NCBI GenBank assembly: GCA_035402725.1
Contig: DAONDU010000048.1
Coordinates: 1-16,360, forward strand
Length of the DNA: 16,360 nt
DNA from: UPXZ01 sp035402725
GTDB lineage: Bacteria > Bacteroidota > Bacteroidia > Bacteroidales > Paludibacteraceae
Direction: 5' to 3'
A program made the position numbers and the translations under genes. Position 1 is the first letter of the stretch; each line of letters starts with the position of its first letter. Below the pieces are notes generated by a model, which was given only the letters and a program-made list of their open reading frames with translations, was not told where the DNA came from and searched no databases. Shown here one piece after another: positions 1 to 6,062 of this stretch.

Positions 1-2
1 GC

Positions 3-155
3 CTGTCTCACTTGTTTTGCGGCTCACCAGACAAAGTCGGTCGGTTGTTTGCAGATAATCAGTCATTAGGCCTTTATGCGGATAATCATAAAGTTTATAA
101 GGAAATCCGGACAATCAAACAAATCGTTGTTCATCAGACTGAAAGAGACCGTTAA
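3..155 (+). CDS. Possible C-terminal end of a plus-strand gene running in from the left edge
   Basis: Frame 3 of the plus strand is open from the window edge to a TAA at 153-155, giving about 50 residues. The tail is hydrophilic and ends KQIVVHQTERDR. I do not recognise the family. Fifty codons without a stop can occur by chance, and the stop codon sits inside the left arm of the hairpin at 144-175, so this may be a non-coding stretch downstream of the PUL. If real, it would be convergent with the T9SS-protein gene. Confidence 0.25.
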   Translation: MSHLFCGSPDKVGRLFADNQSLGLYADNHKVYKEIRTIKQIVVHQTERDR

Positions 156-175
156 CACACAGGTTAACGGTCTCT
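144..175 (-). terminator. Hairpin after the last PUL gene, likely terminator
   Basis: A perfect 13-bp inverted repeat (AGAGACCGTTAAC and its complement) surrounds a 6-nt loop at 157-162. It begins 25 bp after the stop codon of the 201-1406 gene. On the minus strand the stem is followed only by a short U run (UUUC), so it is either an intrinsic terminator with a weak U-tract or a 3'-end stabilising hairpin. The position at the end of the PUL supports a transcript end. Confidence 0.7.
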
Positions 176-200
176 ACTAAAGCATCACTAATCTGTCTAA

Positions 201-1406
201 TCAATCCACCAGTACTTTGGTACGGGCATTGTCCACCTGAAGGATGTATATGCCTTTGGTAAGAGTTTTGCTGGTAAATTCACCGCTGCCTTTGAAAGTC
301 TGCATCAACTGACCATTGATGGTGTACAGTTTAGCAGCCGAAAGAACACCGCTAACGTTTATCCGGCTGTTTTTCACTATCACAGGATAATTGAAGTTGT
401 ACTTAACTTCATTAATGCCCGAAGCCATTTTTTTCCAGCGATCGACAGTAATGTTGAGTACAGGAGTGGTTTTGAAGGTAACCTGACGATTTGCCGCAAG
501 GTTCGATCCATCGGCCTGACATTCTTCATAAGCCCAGTCTTTGCGGTTCCAGCATTTGAATTCTACGATAGCTACCTGAGGAATTACCGCTGTGAATGTT
601 CCGTCGTTGTTTTTTGTGGCGGCAATTGCTTCAGCCAGGCTCCATCCGCTACCGAAACTGCCAACGAGATAGACGCTGTCGGTACCTGCCGGAGTTGAAG
701 TGATATTGACTGTAATATCGCCTACATTAACGGGATCGTAGATAGCTTTGAAACCGGAACATACCACGCTAACTTCATCGTTGGCACCACCATTTCCAAA
801 ATATGAGAAGTTGCTTGATTGTGTTTGTTCGTATGACCAGCTTGGACCGGAAGCAAACTTGAACTCCAGCAGTTGCGGGTCAATATTCGGAACTGTATAG
901 GTATAAACTTTTCCGTCATTATCCTCACTTACAAAGGTCATTTGTTTCTTTGGCTGTTCCCAGTTGGCAAAACCTCCGGTAATGTAGCAGAAGAGTGTGG
1001 TTTTAGGAACAAGAACGTTTACCTTAACGTCACGTGGTGTCATAGGAGTAAAATACTTCTTAAATGAATTAACCACTGCACCGGTAAATCCAACTGCACC
1101 ATAAGTAAAATCGGCTGAAGGATCACCTTGTTCGTAAGCCCAATCCGGTCCGGCAAGGAATTTAAAGTTGTAACCTGCATCCACATTATCGGGTACCGTA
1201 ATGTCTGCTTCGAATGTTTTTGGTGAATCGGAAACTTTGGTCATGGGGGTGGCTGAAGTACTCCACCCATTAAAACCACCTGTGGCGTAAACTACTACAG
1301 TTTGGGATGGAACCTGTACTCTGAGTTTTACCGTTTGATCAGCGTAACTCATGGTTGTTGTTGCAAAAAGTGCAAGCAACGTAATTAAAAGATAGTTGTT
1401 TTTCAT
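201..1406 (-). CDS. T9SS-exported protein with three tandem beta-sandwich (CBM-like) modules
   Basis: This 401-residue protein has an N-terminal signal peptide (about 1-22, ending MSYA) and no lipobox. Three repeats follow at about 25-120, 126-224 and 230-327. Each has a G-rich GGF/GSF turn followed by Trp near its start, and later a strand with the pattern FKF-x5-W-x-Y-E (81-92, 182-193; 283-294 as FKC). The look is of E-set or starch-binding-like modules of the CBM48/SusE-F type. Residues about 335-401 form a type A T9SS sorting domain with LYTINGQLMQTF and KGIYILQVD. No catalytic motif is seen. It is the distal PUL gene, so a glycan-binding role at the surface or in the medium is inferred. 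The start is chosen because the signal peptide follows it directly. The export call is firm; the ligand is unknown. Confidence 0.85.
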   Translation of the reverse strand: MKNNYLLITLLALFATTTMSYADQTVKLRVQVPSQTVVVYATGGFNGWSTSATPMTKVSDSPKTFEADITVPDNVDAGYNFKFLAGPDWAYEQGDPSADFTYGAVGFTGAVVNSFKKYFTPMTPRDVKVNVLVPKTTLFCYITGGFANWEQPKKQMTFVSEDNDGKVYTYTVPNIDPQLLEFKFASGPSWSYEQTQSSNFSYFGNGGANDEVSVVCSGFKAIYDPVNVGDITVNITSTPAGTDSVYLVGSFGSGWSLAEAIAATKNNDGTFTAVIPQVAIVEFKCWNRKDWAYEECQADGSNLAANRQVTFKTTPVLNITVDRWKKMASGINEVKYNFNYPVIVKNSRINVSGVLSAAKLYTINGQLMQTFKGSGEFTSKTLTKGIYILQVDNARTKVLVD

Positions 1407-1505
1407 AAGACATTTGTTTTTAGAGATTGTTTTTAATGTTTGTAAATTGTAATACCTCTATTTGAGTTAATATAGTTCATTATATCATGAATGTCTGTTC
1501 TTTCC

Positions 1506-1534
1506 CCCCGCTTTCCATGATACGGAGAGCGGGG
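1506..1534 (-). other. GC-rich hairpin between GH30 and the T9SS-protein gene
   Basis: An 11-bp stem (CCCCGCTTTCC against GGAGAGCGGGG, one mismatch on the minus strand) encloses a 7-nt loop, 43 bp after the GH30 stop codon. No U-run follows on the minus strand, so it does not look like a normal intrinsic terminator. A transcript-processing, stabilising or attenuation element is more likely. I found no TAnnTTTG box between it and the ATG at 1406. The rest of the 171-bp gap is AT-rich and shows nothing else I can support. Confidence 0.5.
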
Positions 1535-1577
1535 AGGGAACAGATTGTTCTGATTAATCATGTTATCGTGCCTAAAA

Positions 1578-3068
1578 TCACTTCTTCCAGATACATGATG
1601 TTATACTCTTTGCAGGCAAAGTCACATCAAAATGATGATTACCATCGTCAATGGTCATCTGAACCGAAGTTGAATTTTCATTTTGCAGTACGATGCCGTA
1701 AGTTCCGTTGGGATTAACGGCGGCAGTAGCATTCACACCTGATGGCATGTAGCCCGAAGTGCCGATACGTGTTGAACCGCTGTGCAGCGCTTTTGACATG
1801 TGACCGATAAAATAATAATGAGATTTTCTGTCGAGTGTCTTGTAATCAGCCGAACTAACATCCACAGCGCCAAAGCAGGTGGTACATCCGCCGGGTCGGT
1901 TAGGTCCCCGCTTGTCGTCGAGCATTAAGTTCCATACAATTACAGCTTTGCAATAGCGGTTCAGGCATCCGATGCCTATTTCCTTCATTGTCCACATCAG
2001 GTCGCCGTCAAAAGTATAATTCCAGGTGCCGATTGACATCTCGGTAAAATACAGGTTCTTGGCAGGGTTGGCATTGTGAATTTTTGTCAGTTCACTGCTG
2101 CTGCCCCCGTAGGCATGATAGGCAGCTCCGTCGATGTATTTCGCCGCGTCGGGATCTTCGTAAATGCGTGTGGGATAACCCTGTTGATCCGGAATATTGT
2201 CGTAGTTGAAATTGTGATCAAACACCACAATTTTCGTTTTTATTTTGGCTTCCGCAAACTTCGGTCCCAGTGCTGTTTTGATGAAATCGCGCTGTTCCTG
2301 CCAGGTCATGTATAACGAAGCGGAATTTCCACGGTTGAGCGGTTCATTCTGAATGGTTATTGACTCGATGGGGAAACCTTCCTTTTCCATAGCCTGAATC
2401 CATTTTACAAAATATGTCGCGTAATCCTTATAATACTTCGGATTGAGTTGTCCGCTTGTCCAGGAATTATACGGTTGCAGATCAGTCAGGTTGTTAACTT
2501 TCATCCATCGCGGCGGAGTCCACGGCGAACCCATTATCTTCAGATTGGGATTGATGGCCAGAATTTCTTTCAGGATTGGATAAAGATCGCGTACATCATA
2601 GGGAGGCATCGCGAAGTTTTCTATTCCGGGTACATCACAACAACTGTATTCATCGAGTGAGAAATCAGAGCATCCGATTGCCACACGCACATAACTGTAT
2701 CCCATTCCTTTTTCTACACTGAATGTTTCTTCCAGCAGTTTTGTCCGGTCTGCCTTCGTCATCTTCAGCAGGTTGTAACAGGTAGAGCCGGTGATGGCAG
2801 CGCCAAAACCATCAATGGTCTGAAAAGTCTGTTCAGGTTTCAGTGTCAGGGTTTTTTCAATATTCATATTGATACCCTTACTGAAACTTTTTGCCACAGA
2901 GCTAAACAGCATGGTCTTATCGGCAGTTGTAATGTATGTGTTAACCTCTTTGACAATGGTGTCGTTCGTTCCCGGAGGTTGTGGTGTGTTGTTATCCCTA
3001 CATGCGGCGCAGCTTGCAAAGATGAAAACAAAGGTGGCTAAATATAAATATATTCCGAGTTTCTTCAT
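1578..3068 (-). CDS. GH30 family glycoside hydrolase, lipoprotein (probable endo-beta-1,6-glucanase)
   Basis: The 496-residue product has a signal peptide with a lipobox-like IFASC, so acylation at Cys20 is likely (Cys23 is an alternative). GH30 landmarks run in order: DGFGAAITGS at 86-95, GCSDFSLDEY at 132-141, MGSPWTPPRWMK at 179-190, TIQNEPLN with acid/base Glu242, and YFTEMS with nucleophile Glu343. The TIM barrel is followed by the usual C-terminal beta-sandwich (about 415-496). GH30 enzymes are retaining clan GH-A hydrolases. The overall look and PUL partners suggest subfamily 3, cutting beta-1,6-glucan, but glucosylceramidase-like or beta-glucosidase activity is not excluded. The mature protein has nine cysteines, including GGCTTC around 395-398. 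It starts 10 bp after the SGBP gene and is surely co-transcribed with it. Confidence 0.92.
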   Translation of the reverse strand: MKKLGIYLYLATFVFIFASCAACRDNNTPQPPGTNDTIVKEVNTYITTADKTMLFSSVAKSFSKGINMNIEKTLTLKPEQTFQTIDGFGAAITGSTCYNLLKMTKADRTKLLEETFSVEKGMGYSYVRVAIGCSDFSLDEYSCCDVPGIENFAMPPYDVRDLYPILKEILAINPNLKIMGSPWTPPRWMKVNNLTDLQPYNSWTSGQLNPKYYKDYATYFVKWIQAMEKEGFPIESITIQNEPLNRGNSASLYMTWQEQRDFIKTALGPKFAEAKIKTKIVVFDHNFNYDNIPDQQGYPTRIYEDPDAAKYIDGAAYHAYGGSSSELTKIHNANPAKNLYFTEMSIGTWNYTFDGDLMWTMKEIGIGCLNRYCKAVIVWNLMLDDKRGPNRPGGCTTCFGAVDVSSADYKTLDRKSHYYFIGHMSKALHSGSTRIGTSGYMPSGVNATAAVNPNGTYGIVLQNENSTSVQMTIDDGNHHFDVTLPAKSITSCIWKK

Positions 3069-3078
3069 GACTGTTGTG

Positions 3079-4482
3079 TTAATTCAGTTTAACCAAATTG
3101 GTTGTTTTGGCATTCATATCCAGTGTTATCCTGTACACACCGCTGAATGTGGCGTCATTTCCCCTCCAGTTTCCAACATTACCTGTTTCGTTGCTGTTTC
3201 TGAGTGGTGTCTGTACCGTGTAGTTCATCGATGATTCTTCACCGTGATCCCAGCCCCGGTAATGGAAGAATTTGAAGTTACATGTTCCGTAACCGGTTCC
3301 TTCCGTATTGTCCGTGTTCTCGAGATAAACAGTTGCCTGATAAACTCCGTTTGATATTTTCCGGCAGGGTACATAATCCAGCGGTGTATTCCAGTTCCAG
3401 CTGGTAGTGGTAGCGTAAGGCTGCGAGGGCCGGCCAAGTCCCACACCGCAAATCCATAAAGCATCGGGATATGCTGCTGTTGGCATCGGTTCGATATACA
3501 AATATTTACCATCTACGTGATAATAAGCTTTGTACATACCCGTTTCACCCAGGAATTTCGCTTTGTTTGTTCCCGTTACTTCAAAGTAGTCAGGCGACAA
3601 TCCGTTGGAGACGTTGTCAATTCCTGTAAATGCTACTTCAACGTCTTTGCCGAAATATATTGTAGCTCCCCTGAACTTTGAGGCATCAGCGCCAAGCAGC
3701 GACGAAGGTGAAGCTGCCAGGTCGGTCATTACATCCAGGTTTGTGATGGGTTCAAGCAGTTTGCCCGCTACATTCAATTTGAAATTCAACGCGTCGAAAC
3801 TGCATGAGGTGATATTAACGAGCGATTCATCCTGAACGGTAATGGGATTTTCACCCTGTTTGATCAGGGTTATTTCACTTCCTTTCATTCCGAAAACCAG
3901 TCCTGTCCAGTCAACTCTGCCAAAAGCCGTTTTTTTTGTAGCCACATAGCAAGTGAACGTATTGGGGAATTCGATACCGCTAACTGAATAGATGAGGTTA
4001 CTTTCGTCGGTCAGGACTAATTCTTTGGTAGTAAGTCCGCTGGTAATGCTTGCAGGTATTAAATAAAGCTTTGGCATTGGAGGTCGGTTGCCGATGGTGT
4101 TGTCAAGCACCTGTTCTGTTTTAAAGCCCTCCACATTGATGGCGGTAAGATATACCTTCACCTTTTCCTTATCGGGCATACCTGTTCCGAACGGGATATG
4201 ATATCTTTTCCGGATGCTTGCCGATGTGCCTTTTGTCCGTATGGATTCGGAAATGATCAGCTTGTTACTGACTGCCACTTTAACTTCGAGTGTGGAGAGC
4301 GGATTAGCGTCAGTAATATCTGCCACCAACGTGATAGAATCTCCATACTGAATGGAATTCTCCGATACACTTGCATTGAGTGTTGGAGTGCTTTCGGGGT
4401 AATGCGTTCTGAACTCTGTTTCCTGGCATGAAGCTGTAAGCAGGAGAAGTGCGGAACAGATGATATAATGTAGTTTATTCAT
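3079..4482 (-). CDS. SusE-position surface glycan-binding lipoprotein (SGBP)
   Basis: This 467-residue lipoprotein has lipobox LTASC (Cys19). It sits directly downstream of SusD, where SusE-like or SGBP genes normally lie. Residues about 35-130 look like an N-terminal Ig-like domain (GDSITLVADITDANPLSTLEV), as in other SGBPs. The central part (about 135-330) is beta-rich. Residues about 335-467 form a C-terminal binding-type module with Trp343, Trp362, Trp364 and an FKF-x5-W pattern at 403-411. No catalytic motif is visible. The role is inferred to be glycan capture at the outer surface for SusC/D. It may match the DUF5016/DUF5125/DUF5121 type of SGBP, which I cannot confirm without a profile search. 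The start is set by the lipoprotein signal peptide. Confidence 0.85.
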   Translation of the reverse strand: MNKLHYIICSALLLLTASCQETEFRTHYPESTPTLNASVSENSIQYGDSITLVADITDANPLSTLEVKVAVSNKLIISESIRTKGTSASIRKRYHIPFGTGMPDKEKVKVYLTAINVEGFKTEQVLDNTIGNRPPMPKLYLIPASITSGLTTKELVLTDESNLIYSVSGIEFPNTFTCYVATKKTAFGRVDWTGLVFGMKGSEITLIKQGENPITVQDESLVNITSCSFDALNFKLNVAGKLLEPITNLDVMTDLAASPSSLLGADASKFRGATIYFGKDVEVAFTGIDNVSNGLSPDYFEVTGTNKAKFLGETGMYKAYYHVDGKYLYIEPMPTAAYPDALWICGVGLGRPSQPYATTTSWNWNTPLDYVPCRKISNGVYQATVYLENTDNTEGTGYGTCNFKFFHYRGWDHGEESSMNYTVQTPLRNSNETGNVGNWRGNDATFSGVYRITLDMNAKTTNLVKLN

Positions 4483-4520
4483 TTTTTACAATTTTATCGG
4501 TTAGCAAAAACGTCTGATAA

Positions 4521-6032
4521 TTAATAACCCGGATTTTGAACCAGATTTGTATTTTCATCCAGTACGGGTTGCGGTATCGGGAGCAGTTCGGAGTCTTTTG
4601 TGAATGCCCTTCCCTGTGGCAATCTTCCCGAATCGCGCTGATTGATGGTATTCATGATACTTTCCAGTTTATCAAACCGTATCAAATCAAACCATCTTTG
4701 ACCTTCGAAAGCCAGTTCCAGTCTTCTTTCAAGCAAAATCGCATCCAGCAGGTTTTCCTTTGATGAAGTATTCGTGGCAGTTAAATCGGGCAGGTTTACC
4801 CTTTTTCTAACTGTATTTACAACCTGCGCTGCCTGTGATACCTGATTTTTGCGTGCCAGGGCTTCGGCTTTAAGCAACAGAATATCCGCTCCGCGTAATT
4901 TGATAATGGAATTGACATTTGACCGGCATTTGTACATGAACGGATAATTCTTGGAATCGTAATAGTTGGACCACGAAGTCTGATAGTACACGATAGATTC
5001 ATTCTTACGTTTCATATCACCGGCATCATCAAATGCCTTGATCAGGTCTCTTGATGGTGTAACCCATTTAGCCCAGGTAAAATAGAAATCGAAATCCAGC
5101 AGGTCACGGCCAAACATCCATGTTACCCAGTTACCACTTCCGGTAAAATACTGCATTTCTAGAATGGATTCAGAGGAGTTGCGGACTTTGGCATCGGTTC
5201 CGGCAGTGTTTAGCCCGAACAAATCGCTGTAATTGTTTACCAGACTAATGCCATCTGCAAAAACCTGATCGGCGAAATAAATGACACTATCCGGATTTTG
5301 AACCTGTTTATCGGCATATACCTTGGCCAGTAAAGCACGGGCAACCGTTTTGGAAAGTATTGTCTTATCCGCGTTGTTGTTTGCCGGAGCACCATCGAGT
5401 GAACCACGCAGGTCGCTGATGATTTGCGCGTAGGCTTCTGCCGGTGTATTTGCCTTCGGGAAATAGAGGGGATAGACTTCCTTGATATTTTCGGCAGTAA
5501 TTTTACCAGCTTCTTTCGTTATAACGGGGAAATTACCAAACCAGCGCACCATATCATACATCATCATCGCTCTGAAGATCTTTGCTTCGGCTTTCCATCT
5601 GTTACGTTCAGCGGCAGTCAAAGCGGGATCGGGTACCAGATCGATATTGTTGATAATGCTGTTGGAAAGGGCAATATCTTCGAGGTAACGGTTCCAGTCA
5701 CGGGCTATTACGCTGTTGCTGGCATCGAGGTTGTTCGATTCCACAGGCACCACTTCAGCTCCGGTTGTTCCGGCATAAGCATTGTCCGACCGACATTCCG
5801 CGAAAAGCATATAGTCGAGATACCAGTGTTCCTGTCTTTCGGTCATGCGTTGGTACATACTTTTATATACCGATTGCATGGCTTCACGATCCTTGTATTT
5901 TATTTCGGTGCCGGTAGTATCTTTTGTTCCGAGTGTACGTTCGGAGAGTTGTGAAACGGGATCATAATCCAGGTTGCATGCTGTAAGCAACAGGATAAAT
6001 AATCCAAGTCCGGTTTTTATTATTTTATTCAT
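4521..6032 (-). CDS. susD: SusD/RagB-family outer-membrane glycan-binding lipoprotein
   Basis: The protein is 503 residues, the usual family length, with lipobox LLTAC (Cys19). SusD hallmarks are the helical segment at 147-171 (KAEAKIFRAMMMYDMVRWFG), LRGADILLLKAEAL at 379-392 within the TPR-like part, ERRLELAFEGQRWFDLIRF at 435-453 and the C-terminal LLPIPQPVLDEN. It forms the lid over the SusC transporter and binds oligosaccharide before import. It starts 30 bp after the SusC stop, consistent with co-expression of the pair. Aromatic residues between about 290 and 360 (several Trp, Tyr and Phe) are a likely contributor to the binding site, by inference only. Confidence 0.97.
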   Translation of the reverse strand: MNKIIKTGLGLFILLLTACNLDYDPVSQLSERTLGTKDTTGTEIKYKDREAMQSVYKSMYQRMTERQEHWYLDYMLFAECRSDNAYAGTTGAEVVPVESNNLDASNSVIARDWNRYLEDIALSNSIINNIDLVPDPALTAAERNRWKAEAKIFRAMMMYDMVRWFGNFPVITKEAGKITAENIKEVYPLYFPKANTPAEAYAQIISDLRGSLDGAPANNNADKTILSKTVARALLAKVYADKQVQNPDSVIYFADQVFADGISLVNNYSDLFGLNTAGTDAKVRNSSESILEMQYFTGSGNWVTWMFGRDLLDFDFYFTWAKWVTPSRDLIKAFDDAGDMKRKNESIVYYQTSWSNYYDSKNYPFMYKCRSNVNSIIKLRGADILLLKAEALARKNQVSQAAQVVNTVRKRVNLPDLTATNTSSKENLLDAILLERRLELAFEGQRWFDLIRFDKLESIMNTINQRDSGRLPQGRAFTKDSELLPIPQPVLDENTNLVQNPGY

Positions 6033-6062
6033 GATTTTCGATGTTTAAAGATTTGATAAATA

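Noticed and set aside
5424..5954. 176-codon plus-strand reading frame opposite susD
   Set aside because: It lies entirely antisense to a certain SusD gene, has no recognisable domain, and the sense frame explains the codon bias.
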